DNA of 64,000 bases from Streptomyces sp. CC0208. GTDB taxonomy: Bacteria > Actinomycetota > Actinomycetes > Streptomycetales > Streptomycetaceae. Positions within the stretch are counted from its first letter, which is position 1. Each line of letters starts with the position of its first letter. A program made the translations under genes and the position numbers. The DNA lies in NCBI RefSeq assembly GCF_003443735.1, contig NZ_CP031969.1:3162001-3226000 (forward strand), read 5' to 3'. The notes below the pieces were generated by a model. The model saw nothing but the letters and a program-made list of their open reading frames with translations, did no database searches and was not told the origin of the DNA. This document shows, one piece after another, positions 18,609 to 27,314 of the stretch.

Positions 18609-19427
18609 TCATGTCGGTGTCCCGTTTCGGAGTCGGAAGAAGTTGCCGGGTTTTCGGCGGGGCAGATCGGTTCGCGCCGGGGCCGGGGGCTGCTCCACGG
18701 GCGGGGGCCTGCGGGGCCGCAGTTCGTCGCCCTCGGGGAGCGAGCGGACCGCGACAGGCGGAGGCGGTCCCGCGCACACCAGGAGCCCCTCGTCGAGCAT
18801 GCGCGCCACCTCGACGGACACGGTGTAGACGCCGCGTCCGACCCGGAAGGCGAGGTCGCGGGCGGTGCTGCGGCCGTCGGCATGCGTGAGCAACTCGCTC
18901 CGCAGGGCCCCGGACCCGCTGTCCGTGCCGGAGCGCACGGGGCGTTCCCGGTCGGGGTGCACGGGGTGCGGCAGGGCGGCGAGTGCGGCGAGTCTGCGGA
19001 GCGCGTCCTGGAGCAGCCGCAGGGGCGGCTCACCCAGCGGGACCTGCGCGAACGGCTCCGCGGTGGCGTGGCGTTCGCACTCCTCCACCCGGCCCGCGGC
19101 CATCGCGAAGGCGGCGTCGTGCAGGGCCAGCGCGCACACCACCCTGAGCTGCGCGGCCCCCGCGTAGCCGTGCGCGATGAGCGCGGTGGCCGGCCAGCGC
19201 GCACCGCCCGACTCCCGCACCAGCCCGGCCCACTGCTCGCCGCTGACCCGCCCCGAGCGCAGGAGCAGCGCCTCGGGACCCGGGGCGCCGGGCGACTCCA
19301 CGGCGACCACCCGGCCGTCCCCGAAGTGGAAGATGCCGCCCGGTGTCCCGGTGATGCGCAGCTCTCCGGTGAAGCCGTCACGCCCGCACGCGGCCAGGGC
19401 CTGAGCCAGGTGTTCGTGGCCCGACAT
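18609..19427 (-). CDS. PATAN/DUF4388-like protein with winged-helix C-terminus
   Basis: The 272-aa protein begins with GFTGELRITG, then GGIFHFGDGRVVAVES, the hallmark of DUF4388/PATAN domains that accompany bacterial GTPase and two-component systems. A helical middle follows, then a winged-helix-like region (GRSTARDLAFRVGRGVYTVSVEVARMLDEGLL) resembling the DUF742 domain of conservons, and a Pro-rich tail. ATG 19427 is preferred to an upstream GTG-like start that adds eight residues. It is the first gene of the roadblock operon; role inferred as adaptor or regulator. Confidence 0.7.
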   Translation of the reverse strand: MSGHEHLAQALAACGRDGFTGELRITGTPGGIFHFGDGRVVAVESPGAPGPEALLLRSGRVSGEQWAGLVRESGGARWPATALIAHGYAGAAQLRVVCALALHDAAFAMAAGRVEECERHATAEPFAQVPLGEPPLRLLQDALRRLAALAALPHPVHPDRERPVRSGTDSGSGALRSELLTHADGRSTARDLAFRVGRGVYTVSVEVARMLDEGLLVCAGPPPPVAVRSLPEGDELRPRRPPPVEQPPAPARTDLPRRKPGNFFRLRNGTPT

Positions 19428-19581
19428 CGCACCCCCCGCGGTTTCGCACACACGCCTGACGCGTAGCGCTGAGGAGGGAAGGTGTATCAGCCGGGGCGCA
19501 TATTCCGGGGGCGAGTTTCCTACCTGCCGTCAGTTGACGGAAGTTGAGCCTACGGACCGCTCAAATCACTGTGTTCGGCGC

Positions 19582-20931
19582 TCAATTGACCGAATCCGCG
19601 GCAGGTTTTTCAGGGTTCGGAGGCTCTTGTTCCCGCGCCGGTCCCTCCTCGGCCGTGACGACCTCGTCCTCGGGCTCGGGCGGCGCCGACTGTTCCTCGG
19701 CGTACCTCTTGAGGTAGCTCACCACCGTGTTCGTCACCGCCACCAGCGGTACGGCCACCACCGCGCCGCCGATGCCGGCCACCATGCCGCCCGTCGCGAC
19801 CGTGAGGACGACCGCGAGCGGGTGGACGCGTACCGCGCGGCCGAGGATGAACGGCTGGAGGATGTGGCCCTCGATCTGCTGGACGGCGAGGACCACCGCG
19901 AGGGTCATCACCGCCGTGAACACGCCCTGGGTCACCAGCGCGACGAGGACCGCCAGCGCGCCGGAGGCGACCGCGCCCACCAGTGGGATGAACGAGAACA
20001 GGAAGATGAAGACGGCCAGCGGGACGGCCATGGGGACGTCGAGGAAGTAGATGCCGATGCCGATGAAGACGGCGTCGATGAGGGCCACCAGGACCGTGCC
20101 GCGGACGTAGGCGGTCAGGGTGTGCCAGGCGCGCGGGCCCGCGCCGGCCACGGCCGGACGGGCGGCCGCGGGGACCAGCTTCAGCGTCCAGTTCCAGATG
20201 CGCCGGCCGTCGTAGAGCAGGAAAAGGGTGGAGAAGAAGGTCAGCAGTATGCCGGTGAGGGCTTCCACGACGACCTGGACGCCCTCCAGGCCCGCCGAGG
20301 TGATCTGGTCGGTGTTGGCGCCGACCGCCTCGCGCAGGTTCTTGGCGATCTGGTTGATCTGCTTGTCGGTGACATGGAAGGGGCTCTTCAGCAGCCAGTT
20401 GCGCAGGTCGTCGATGCCGCTCTGGATCTGGTCGGAGAGGTCGTCGATGTTCTCCATGACCTGCCAGGTCACGAACCAGCCCATCAGCCCGATGATGACG
20501 AAGCCGAGGATCGCGGTGAGAGCCGTGGCGGGGCCGCGCGGGACGCCGTGCCGCATCAGACGGGCCACCGTCGGCTGGAGCAGCGCGGTGATGAGCAGGG
20601 CGACGACGAAGGCGAAGACGACGAGCTGCACGGAGCTGATGACCCGCATCAGCACCCAGACGGTGCCCGCGAGGACCAGGAGCCGCCAGCCGGCCTCGGC
20701 GGCCACCCGTACGCCCCACGGCACGGCCTGCGCCGGGTCGGGGCGGGGCACCAGCACGACGGGCGGGCGGGAGGCGGCGCGTGACGGCTTGCTCCGCTTG
20801 CGCTCAGGCGGCTCGGCGGCGTCGGCCTCGGTCTCCTCGCGGGCCACCTCGGCGCGGCGCTCGTCCAACCGCTCTCCCACATCGGTCAGCCGGGCACCGA
20901 ACCGGCCGATCCACCCTGGCACTCGCGACAT
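19582..20931 (-). CDS. AI-2E family transporter
   Basis: The 449-aa protein has eight or so hydrophobic segments in the UPF0118/AI-2E arrangement: a pair after residue 80, a soluble-facing amphipathic stretch (VMENIDDLSDQIQSGIDDLRNWL), then the conserved C-terminal block (FIFLFSFIPLVGAVASG, QQIEGHILQPFILGRAVRVHPL). Family members export quorum signals, peptides or sodium/proton; the substrate cannot be set from sequence. ATG 20931 is chosen over an upstream start because the added residues are not family-like. Acidic C-terminal tail. Confidence 0.9.
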   Translation of the reverse strand: MSRVPGWIGRFGARLTDVGERLDERRAEVAREETEADAAEPPERKRSKPSRAASRPPVVLVPRPDPAQAVPWGVRVAAEAGWRLLVLAGTVWVLMRVISSVQLVVFAFVVALLITALLQPTVARLMRHGVPRGPATALTAILGFVIIGLMGWFVTWQVMENIDDLSDQIQSGIDDLRNWLLKSPFHVTDKQINQIAKNLREAVGANTDQITSAGLEGVQVVVEALTGILLTFFSTLFLLYDGRRIWNWTLKLVPAAARPAVAGAGPRAWHTLTAYVRGTVLVALIDAVFIGIGIYFLDVPMAVPLAVFIFLFSFIPLVGAVASGALAVLVALVTQGVFTAVMTLAVVLAVQQIEGHILQPFILGRAVRVHPLAVVLTVATGGMVAGIGGAVVAVPLVAVTNTVVSYLKRYAEEQSAPPEPEDEVVTAEEGPAREQEPPNPEKPAADSVN

Positions 20932-21000
20932 GATCCGTCCTCTTCCCCCGTCTCTCCTCACCACTCACCCCTGGAGTCGTCCGGTCCGACCGTACAGGGC

Positions 21001-21030
21001 AAAAGCCCCTCCCCCTAGGACGGGGAGGAG
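21001..21030 (-). terminator. Rho-independent terminator of transglycosylase transcript
   Basis: CCTCCCC (21008-21014) pairs with GGGGAGG (21022-21028); read on the minus strand the hairpin is followed by GGGGCTTTTGCCC. It lies downstream of the broken copy at 21065. Confidence 0.65.
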
Positions 21031-21064
21031 CTCTGGGGGGTTGAGCGGCCGGGGCGATCCGTGA

Positions 21065-21237
21065 TCACTCGTTGCCGTGGGCCTGCCGGCCCTCGGGTGG
21101 ATCCGCGAGGAGTGTCGCGTCGTCGGCGCTCTGTGCGGTGCCCGCCTGGGCGACTCCCATGACGGCACCGACAGGGGCGATCGCCGTGGCCGAGGCCACG
21201 GCGAGTCGACGTGCGGAGACCCGGCTCAGTACCAGTG
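21065..21237 (-). pseudogene. Partial duplicate of transglycosylase N-terminus
   Basis: Directly after the transglycosylase stop, another frame reads LSRVSARRLAVASATAI, then GAVMGVAQAGTAQSADDATLLADPPEG and a TGA. This is clearly related to the N-terminus of the upstream gene (VSPISVRGFAVASATAV ... SVAQ ... ADTTTLLADIPAGEQ), including the hydrophobic export segment. The catalytic domain is absent and no ATG/GTG with a ribosome site precedes it (first in-frame GTG would give about 43 aa). It looks like the remains of a tandem paralogue fused to the end of the first copy. Confidence 0.65.
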
Positions 21238-21912
21238 GTTGGCCTGCCAGAACGACCAGGCCTCGCAGGGGCTGCCGTACCGGCTGTCCATGTAGTTGAG
21301 GCCCCACTTGATCTGGGTGGCCGGGTTGGTCTGCCAGTCGGCGCCGACCGACGACATCTTGGAGCCCGGCAGGGCCTGGAAGAGACCGTAGGCACCGGAG
21401 GAGGCGTTGACGGCCCGGTAGTTCCAGCTGGACTCGTGGTCCACGATGTTGCTGAAGCACTGGAACTGCCCGCTCGGCACCATCGAGGAAGCCATCGCCT
21501 GGATCTGCGCGACGGTGTACGAGCTCTGCACCGGGAAGCTGGAGGAGCTCCTGCTGGCCTTCTCCTTGGCCTCGGCGCGCTCCTTGGCTTCCTTGGCCGC
21601 CTGCTCGGCGGCCTCCTTCTTCTCGATCGCGGACTTGGCGGCGGCCTTGCGGGCCGACTCCTCCGCGATCTTCTTGGCGCTCGCGTCCGCGGCGATGGCC
21701 TGGTAGTCGGCCTGCTGCGTGAGGGACGCGGTCTGCACCTGAGCCTGCTCACCCGCGGGGATGTCCGCCAGGAGCGTCGTCGTGTCGGCTGCCTTCGCCT
21801 CGGCGTCGTTCGGCTGCGCGACACTGCCGGAGGCAACTCCGACAACGCTTCCGACAGCGGTGACCGCGGTGGCTGACGCCACTGCGAATCCCCGGACCGA
21901 AATCGGGCTCAC
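21226..21912 (-). CDS. Secreted SLT-type transglycosylase
   Basis: This 228-aa protein has an Ala-rich signal sequence (about 1-30), a charged Lys/Glu/Ala coiled coil (about 65-125) and a C-terminal lysozyme-like lytic transglycosylase domain with the catalytic Glu in VDHESSW and the GAYGLFQALPGSKM motif; it ends NHWY as do Rpf/SLT-type secreted proteins of this group. GTG 21912 is preferred because GGAAGGA sits seven bases upstream, while the ATG 18 bp earlier lacks a site. It should cleave peptidoglycan outside the membrane. Confidence 0.88.
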   Translation of the reverse strand: MSPISVRGFAVASATAVTAVGSVVGVASGSVAQPNDAEAKAADTTTLLADIPAGEQAQVQTASLTQQADYQAIAADASAKKIAEESARKAAAKSAIEKKEAAEQAAKEAKERAEAKEKASRSSSSFPVQSSYTVAQIQAMASSMVPSGQFQCFSNIVDHESSWNYRAVNASSGAYGLFQALPGSKMSSVGADWQTNPATQIKWGLNYMDSRYGSPCEAWSFWQANHWY

Positions 21913-22324
21913 ACGGTTTCCTTCCAGCATCGCCCGCTTCGGTGACCCTGGCGGACGCAATCGTGCCCCTAGACACTGGCCTCCCAACTAACGGGGTCAC
22001 GGGAGGCGCGGGCCCGGTGGGCAACTCCCTTGCGGGGAGCGCCGCGTGGTGCGCGGGCGGCATACGACGGACGTTATGGAGTTGGTCGTGGTGTTGCTGT
22101 GGTGCCGTACCGCTGGGGGTACAGGTGTGCCGTATGCGGGGCCTGACAGAACCGAGACTCTGCCGTAACCGGACGCCGGGTGGCAATTCTGAGTTGCGTG
22201 TGAAAGCTCACATCCCGTTTGGCCCCAGCGATTTCGAGAAACCTCGACACGCGAAGGCGCCGCCCGGCTAGGCTCTTGGCCTTTCCGGACGGCGCCAACT
22301 CGCTGCGGGTTACCCCGTATTGCC
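21913..22324. other. Gene-free leader/promoter region of transglycosylase gene
   Basis: About 410 bp between PhoH and the transglycosylase. The 5' leader contains a 7-bp inverted repeat GTGACCC (21942-21948) / GGGTCAC (21994-22000) enclosing 45 nt, close to the start codon. Streptomyces cell-wall hydrolase genes often carry a c-di-AMP (ydaO) riboswitch here, but I could not identify its conserved core by eye. Confidence 0.45.
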
Positions 22325-23650
22325 TTAGATCTGGACGTCCTCCAGCATTTCGGTCACAAGGGCCGCGATCTGGGACCTCTCGGACCTCGTCAGCGTGACG
22401 TGGGCGAAGAGGGGGTGTCCCTTCAGCTTCTCCACCACGGCGACCACACCGTCGTAGCGACCGACCCGCAGATTGTCCCGCTGGGCCACGTCATGGGTCA
22501 GAACGACCCGTGAATTCGCGCCGATCCGGGACAGAACGGTGAGAAGGACATTCCGTTCCAGGGACTGCGCCTCGTCCACGATCACGAACGCGTCGTGGAG
22601 CGAGCGGCCGCGGATGTGCGTGAGCGGCAGGACCTCCAGCATGCCGCGCGCGGTGACCTCCTCGATGACCTCGCGGCTGGTGACCGCGGACAGCGTGTCG
22701 AAGACCGCCTGCGCCCAGGGGCCCATCTTCTCGGACTCGGAGCCCGGCAGATAGCCGAGTTCCTGCCCGCCCACCGCGTACAGCGGCCGGAAGACCATCA
22801 CCTTCTTGTGCTGGCGGCGCTCCAGGACCGCCTCCAGACCGGCGCACAACGCGAGCGCCGACTTGCCGGTGCCGGCCCGGCCGCCCATGGACACGATCCC
22901 GATGTCCGGGTCCAGGAGGATGTCCAGCGCGATGCGCTGCTCCGCGCTGCGGCCCTTGATGCCGAACGCCTCCCGGTCGCCGCGCACCAGCCGGACGTTG
23001 CCCTCGGGCGAGACCCGGCCGAGCGCCTTGCCGCGCTCGGAGTGGATGGTCAGCCCTGTGTGCACGGGCAGGTCGGAGACCTCGGGGACGTAGACATGGC
23101 CTTCGTCGAAGAGGATGTCCACCTGCTCGCCGGGCAGGGTCAGTTCGGACATTCCGGTCCAGCCGGAGGAGCCCGTGATGGCGAGTTCGGCGCGGTACTC
23201 CTCGGCGAGGAGCCCGACCGAGGACGCCTTGATCCTGAGCGGGAGGTCCTTCGAGACGACGGTGACGTCGTACCCCTCGGCCTGCAGGTTGCGGGCGACC
23301 GCGAGGATGCGGGAGTCGTTGTCCCCCAGGCGGTAGCCGCTGGGCAGCACGCTGGGGTCCGAGTGGTTGAGCTCGACACGAACGGTTCCGCCCAGGTCCC
23401 CGATCGGGATGGGCGCGTCGAGACGGCCGTGCCGGACCCGGAAGTCGTCGAGCAGGCGCAGGGCCTGCCGGGCGAAGTAGCCGAGTTCGGGATGGTGCCG
23501 CTTGGCCTCCAGTTCCGTCACCACGACGATGGGAAGCACGACCTCGTGCTCGTCGAAGCGGCTCAGGGCGTTGGGGTCCGACAGCAGAACACTGGTGTCG
23601 AGGACATAAGTGCGCCGGTCTGGCTTGTGGCGCTTTGCGCTGGTCACCAC
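22325..23650 (-). CDS. PhoH-family ATPase with PIN domain (PhoH2-like)
   Basis: The 441-aa protein fuses an N-terminal PIN nuclease domain ([12 protein letters not shown] with acidic residue, [26 protein letters not shown]) to a C-terminal PhoH helicase-like ATPase (Walker [13 protein letters not shown], Walker [11 protein letters not shown]). PhoH2 proteins unwind and cleave RNA. Translation most likely begins at GTG 23650 (GTGGTGACCAG), since the sequence matches the family from there; longer open frame upstream is unconserved. Probably monocistronic. Confidence 0.92.
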   Translation of the reverse strand: MVTSAKRHKPDRRTYVLDTSVLLSDPNALSRFDEHEVVLPIVVVTELEAKRHHPELGYFARQALRLLDDFRVRHGRLDAPIPIGDLGGTVRVELNHSDPSVLPSGYRLGDNDSRILAVARNLQAEGYDVTVVSKDLPLRIKASSVGLLAEEYRAELAITGSSGWTGMSELTLPGEQVDILFDEGHVYVPEVSDLPVHTGLTIHSERGKALGRVSPEGNVRLVRGDREAFGIKGRSAEQRIALDILLDPDIGIVSMGGRAGTGKSALALCAGLEAVLERRQHKKVMVFRPLYAVGGQELGYLPGSESEKMGPWAQAVFDTLSAVTSREVIEEVTARGMLEVLPLTHIRGRSLHDAFVIVDEAQSLERNVLLTVLSRIGANSRVVLTHDVAQRDNLRVGRYDGVVAVVEKLKGHPLFAHVTLTRSERSQIAALVTEMLEDVQI

Positions 23651-23974
23651 GGAAGGACGTACCCCCTCGGAAGAGGTCGGGGAGCGACGGAGTGGAGCTG
23701 GACCGGTCGACGGCCCGTTTGCACGGGCCGGGAACCGGCCCTCCACTGCTTCTCCCGTGCTGTGACCGCACGGCAAGGCTGGTGCAAAGGGCCTCCCGGG
23801 CGGACGGCCCCGTGCCGCCCGCTGAGATCCGACACCCGTGGTTCGGGCATCGACCTGACTGGCTTATGCCCTCGAACATGCGGTGCCATGCCGACGCGTA
23901 CGACGGCGACCCGGTGAACTCCTAGTTACTTCTGTCGCGAACGGGGTAGTCGAGCACTCTCTGTGAAGCGTCTG
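23651..23974. other. Promoter region of PhoH gene
   Basis: About 320 bp between PhoH and the isoprenyl transferase stop. It contains GGCCCGT-TTGC-ACGGGCC (hairpin around 23714-23731) and GC-rich stretches. No convincing gene. Confidence 0.4.
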
Positions 23975-24748
23975 TCAGCCGCCGTAGCGGCGGTGGCGGG
24001 CCGCGTAGTCGCGCAGCGCGCGCAGGAAGTCGACCTTGCGGAAGGCCGGCCAGAAGACCTCGCAGAAGTAGTACTCCGAGTGGGCGGTCTGCCACAGCAT
24101 GAATCCGGACAGCCGCTGCTCGCCGCTGGTCCGGATCACGAGATCGGGGTCGGGCTGGTCGCCGGTGTAGAGGTGGCGGCCGATCATGTCGATGTCGACG
24201 GCCTCGGCGAGCTCCTCCATCGAGGTGCCCTTGTCGTGCGCGTCAAGCAGCATCGACCGTACGGCGTCGGCGATCTCCTGGCGGCCGCCGTAGCCGATGG
24301 CGACGTTGACGAGTATTCCGTCGACGTGGGCGGTGGACTCCTCCGCCTCCTTCAGCGCCGTCTGCATCGGGGCGGGCAGCAGGTCCGGGGTGCCGACGTG
24401 GTGGACCCGCCAGCGGCCGTCGGCGGCGAGGGTGCGCACGACGTCCTCGATGATGCCGAGGAGGGGGCCGAGCTCCTCCGGCGGGCGGTTGAAGTTGTCC
24501 GTCGACAGCAGCCAGAGGGTGACGACCTCGACGTCCGTCTCGCTGCACCAGCCGAGGAACTCCTCGATCTTCTCCGCGCCGGCACGGTGGCCGTCCACGG
24601 GGGTGGAACCGGCGGCCTTCGCCCAGCGCCGGCTGCCGTCCACGATGACCCCGATGTGCTTGGGCACCTGGGCGTGGTCCAGGTGGCCTTCCACCCGGCG
24701 TGCGTAGAGCCTGACGAGCAGGCCGCGCAGCTTGTCGCGCAGGTTCAC
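23975..24748 (-). CDS. Isoprenyl transferase (cis-prenyltransferase, UppS family)
   Basis: The 257-aa protein condenses isopentenyl diphosphate onto an allylic diphosphate in cis configuration, for polyprenyl carrier lipids. Family motifs: HIGVIVDGSRRWAKAAG (catalytic Asp), LWLLSTDNFNRP (Trp/Asn region), and the C-terminal DLVIRTSGEQRLSGFMLWQTAHSEYYF with the RTSGE..S block. The first motif reads DGSRRWA instead of DGNRRWA. Streptomyces typically have two UppS-like proteins, so this may be the short-chain (farnesyl) form or the undecaprenyl enzyme; sequence alone does not settle it. Confidence 0.92.
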   Translation of the reverse strand: MNLRDKLRGLLVRLYARRVEGHLDHAQVPKHIGVIVDGSRRWAKAAGSTPVDGHRAGAEKIEEFLGWCSETDVEVVTLWLLSTDNFNRPPEELGPLLGIIEDVVRTLAADGRWRVHHVGTPDLLPAPMQTALKEAEESTAHVDGILVNVAIGYGGRQEIADAVRSMLLDAHDKGTSMEELAEAVDIDMIGRHLYTGDQPDPDLVIRTSGEQRLSGFMLWQTAHSEYYFCEVFWPAFRKVDFLRALRDYAARHRRYGG

Positions 24749-24953
24749 GTGAAAGTCAGCCCCTTTGAGATGGCGGTCCCCGCGGCTAGAGCGTACCGGG
24801 GCTTCCGGGCGCCAACTGCGCGGGGCCTTCTGGCGCCTGGGCGACCGCGGGCCGTCGGGGACCGGTCGCGCCCCTGCGGCGGAGCGTCCGTCGGCCTGTG
24901 CCCCGCGCCCTGCTGGGTACCCCGGCCGCGCCTGTCATGCGCGTCTCGGCGCA

Positions 24954-24996
24954 CAAAAAAACGGGCCGGTCCGTGGGGGGGAGACGGACCGGCCCG
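24954..24996 (-). terminator. Strong minus-oriented rho-independent terminator
   Basis: Perfect 13-bp inverted repeat CGGGCCGGTCCGT (24962-24974) / ACGGACCGGCCCG (24984-24996) with 9-nt loop; the minus strand continues into seven Ts (AAAAAAA at 24955-24961 on plus). Confidence 0.9.
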
Positions 24997-25212
24997 AGGG
25001 GGGGTTTCCACCATAACCCTTCGTGAGGGCTGGCGCGTGCATCGGCGTGCCACAACTACTCTCCGGAGTCGGACGGCGACGGCGCGGTGGCCGGTCGAAG
25101 CCCTGTTCATGGGGGTTTCGTGGCCGAATCGCGGCGGAATCATGGGGGCGTGGGGCATCGCCCGCGTGGGTGACTCCGGGTCGGAACGTTTCTTTGACGC
25201 CGGGAAGTGGGC

Positions 25213-25249
25213 GTGGCACCGCGCAGCCCCCTCCTCTGCGCGGTGCCAC
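25213..25249. repeat. Perfect 14-bp inverted repeat
   Basis: GTGGCACCGCGCAG (25213-25226) and CTGCGCGGTGCCAC (25236-25249) with a 9-nt spacer, immediately followed by a third CCGCGCAG. No T-tract on either side, so either a GC-type terminator or a structured RNA element. Confidence 0.75.
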
Positions 25250-25431
25250 CGCGCAGCTTTGCTGACGCGAATTGCCTCTCCTTGAATTTACGTCAGCCGG
25301 GGTCCTGACGCGAGCCGCCTGGGATAACGATGTGGAAACCCCGTGAAGACCATGGATATGCGGGGCAGGTCGGCCATCGATGGACCCATTGTCCGCTTTG
25401 CAGGCATCTGGGGGCGCCAGTGGACGGGCGG

Positions 25432-26223
25432 TCAGTGCGCAGACGGCTTGCGGGCCTCGAAGAGATGGCGGCTGCTGTGGGCGACGAAGGGCCCCTCGGC
25501 CTCGATCCGCTCGTGCAGGGACCGCAGTCGGGGCTCGTACTCCGCCACGGTGAAACCCGGCACCATCCACACCACCTTCCGCATGAAGTGCACGACGGCG
25601 GCGATGTCGTGGAACTCGATCCGCAGCCGCTCGGCACGCAGGTCGACGATCTCCAGTCCGGCGGCCTCGGCGGCGGCGCGTTCGCGGTCGGGGTGGCGGT
25701 CCGCGCTCTGCGCCGCGGGCTGCGGGCCGAGGAAGTGCTCGACGAGCTCGAAGACGCTGCGCGGGCCGACATGCTGGGCGAAGTAGGTGCCGCCGGGCTG
25801 GAGCACGCGGGCGATCTCCGCCCACTGGGGGTTGACCGGGTGTCGGCTGCTGACCAGGTCGAAGGTGTCGTCGGCGAAGGGCAGCGGCGCGTCCTCCGGT
25901 GCGGCGACGACCACGACGCCGCGCGGCCGCAGCAGGGCGGTGGCCTTGGCGGTGTTCGGCGGCCAGCCCTCGGTGGCCGCGGCGAGCACGGGTGTCTTGA
26001 CCCCCTGCCCGAGGGCGAAGTCCATGACCTCGCCACCGCCGGTCTGAATGTCGAGCGAGGCGGCGGCAGCGGCCAGCCGTCCGGCCAGGGCGCGCGCGTA
26101 CCCCCACGAGGGCCGCGCCTCGGTGGCCCGCCCCTCGAACCACGAGAAGTCCCACCCTTCGGTGGGCACGGCGGCGCCCTCGGCGACGAGGTCCTCGAAA
26201 GTGCGGGTGGGTCGGGGGGTCAT
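25432..26223 (-). CDS. SAM-dependent methyltransferase (class I)
   Basis: The 263-aa protein has a Rossmann-type methyltransferase fold: motif I LDIQTGGGEVMD near residues 57-68, an acidic/hydrophobic strand GVVVVAAPEDAPLPFADDTFDLVSSRH (motifs II/III) and ARVLQPGGTYFAQHVG (post-III). C-terminal half is typical of type 11 methyltransferases. Substrate unknown and no biosynthetic cluster is next to it. Monocistronic in appearance, with the LLM gene 180 bp upstream. Confidence 0.85.
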   Translation of the reverse strand: MTPRPTRTFEDLVAEGAAVPTEGWDFSWFEGRATEARPSWGYARALAGRLAAAAASLDIQTGGGEVMDFALGQGVKTPVLAAATEGWPPNTAKATALLRPRGVVVVAAPEDAPLPFADDTFDLVSSRHPVNPQWAEIARVLQPGGTYFAQHVGPRSVFELVEHFLGPQPAAQSADRHPDRERAAAEAAGLEIVDLRAERLRIEFHDIAAVVHFMRKVVWMVPGFTVAEYEPRLRSLHERIEAEGPFVAHSSRHLFEARKPSAH

Positions 26224-26254
26224 GGGGTGATCGTGGCAGGAGGGAGGGGGTGGG

Positions 26255-26395
26255 CGCCGCTCAATTTCGCCGCCGCAAGGTTTCGCCGCCGCGAGATTTC
26301 GGCACCGGGAGATTTCGGTACTGCTCGATTCCGTCCTCCCGTCCTCCCGTCCTCCCGCGCTCGGGGCGCCGTACTCCGAGCGCCGTACTCCGGTC
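26255..26395. repeat. Low-complexity short repeats between methyltransferase and LLM genes
   Basis: TTTCGCCGCCGC twice, GGGAGATTTCGG-like units, GTCCTCCC three times in a row (near 26335-26358) and GCGCCGTACTCCG twice (near 26368-26392). Intergenic; no gene seen. Confidence 0.6.
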
Positions 26396-26400
26396 GCTCC

Positions 26401-27273
26401 TCATGGCACCAGCGGCCGGACGTCCTGCGCGACGAACCGTACGAAGCCCTCCGGGTCGGGTTCGTCGGCCGTCGGCTGGAGGACGACCGTGTCGGCGCCG
26501 GCGTCGACGAGCCGCTGGACGGCCTTGGCGACGGCATCCGCGTCCCCGGCGACCCCGAGGTCGGGGACGTCGGCGAAGCCCTCGTCGGTGAGTTCGGCGC
26601 GCAGCCGGGCGGTCGCGTCGGGTCCGGTGGCGGTGAGGAGGTAGACGACGACCCGGTGCGGATCCGTACGGCCCGCCTTTTGCCGCCCCTCGTCGATGAG
26701 CCCGCGGGCCCGGCGGACGCCCTCGGGCGGGGTGCCGGCCGTGAGCACCGTGCCGTCGGCGGCCTCGCCGGTCAGGCGGAGGGTGCGGGGGCCGGTGGCC
26801 CCGGTGAGCACCTCCACGGGGCCGTCGGGCGGCCAGTCGAGGGCGACGTCGTCCAGCGAGACGTACCGCCCTCGCGTGGAGACGCGCTCTCCTGCCAACA
26901 GGGCCCGCAGCGCGAGGAGATGCTCACGCAGCAGGGTGAGGGGCGACTCCGCGCGCGCTCCCACCTGCCCCATCCAGTCCTGCACACCGTGGCCGACGGC
27001 GAGGACCGCCCGTCCCGGGAACATCCGGTGCAGGGTGGCCGCCTCCATCGCGGTGATGGCGACGTTCCGCAGCGGGACGGGGAGCAGACCGACGCCGATC
27101 CGTACCCGCTCGGTCCACGCGAGGGCGGCAGCGGCGGTGGAGATCCCGCCCTCCCGGAAGCAGTCCTCCCACAGCCAGAGCTCTTCGAGCCCCGTCTCGT
27201 CGGCGAGCCGGGCGAGGGCCCGCAGCCGCTCGGGAGGGAGTTGGGGACGGAACACAGCGCCGAGTGCGGTCAT
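26401..27273 (-). CDS. LLM-class F420-dependent oxidoreductase
   Basis: This 290-aa TIM-barrel protein matches luciferase-like monooxygenases that use coenzyme F420 or FMN: ADETGLEELWLWEDCF, ALAWTERVRIGVGLLPVPLRN, ATLHRMFPGRAVLAVGHGVQDWM and a C-terminal ADTVVLQPTADEPDPEGFVRF. ATG 27273 is chosen over an upstream start (27309) because the conserved region begins there. Substrate unknown. The next gene upstream, a RibD-like reductase, ends 41 bp away on the same strand and may be co-transcribed. Confidence 0.88.
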   Translation of the reverse strand: MTALGAVFRPQLPPERLRALARLADETGLEELWLWEDCFREGGISTAAAALAWTERVRIGVGLLPVPLRNVAITAMEAATLHRMFPGRAVLAVGHGVQDWMGQVGARAESPLTLLREHLLALRALLAGERVSTRGRYVSLDDVALDWPPDGPVEVLTGATGPRTLRLTGEAADGTVLTAGTPPEGVRRARGLIDEGRQKAGRTDPHRVVVYLLTATGPDATARLRAELTDEGFADVPDLGVAGDADAVAKAVQRLVDAGADTVVLQPTADEPDPEGFVRFVAQDVRPLVP

Positions 27274-27314
27274 GCCGCCCTTCCTACCCAGGGGGGAGAC
27301 ACGGGACAACTTCT

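Larger units (their letters stand above)
24749..25431. other. 683-bp gene-free region with structured elements
   Basis: No ORF of recognisable family is seen on either strand. The region holds a minus-oriented terminator (24954-24996), a perfect 14-bp inverted repeat (25213-25249) and direct repeats CTGACGCGA at 25262 and 25307. The terminator implies a minus-strand transcript ending here, either a 430-nt tail of the methyltransferase gene or an independent short RNA. Confidence 0.5.

Noticed and set aside
21942..22000. Confident riboswitch call upstream of transglycosylase
   Set aside because: An inverted repeat is visible but the conserved core of the c-di-AMP class was not identified.
24935..26155. 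406-aa minus frame through the gap into the methyltransferase
   Set aside because: It runs antisense/out of frame to a supported gene and is Arg/Ala/Pro-rich low complexity.
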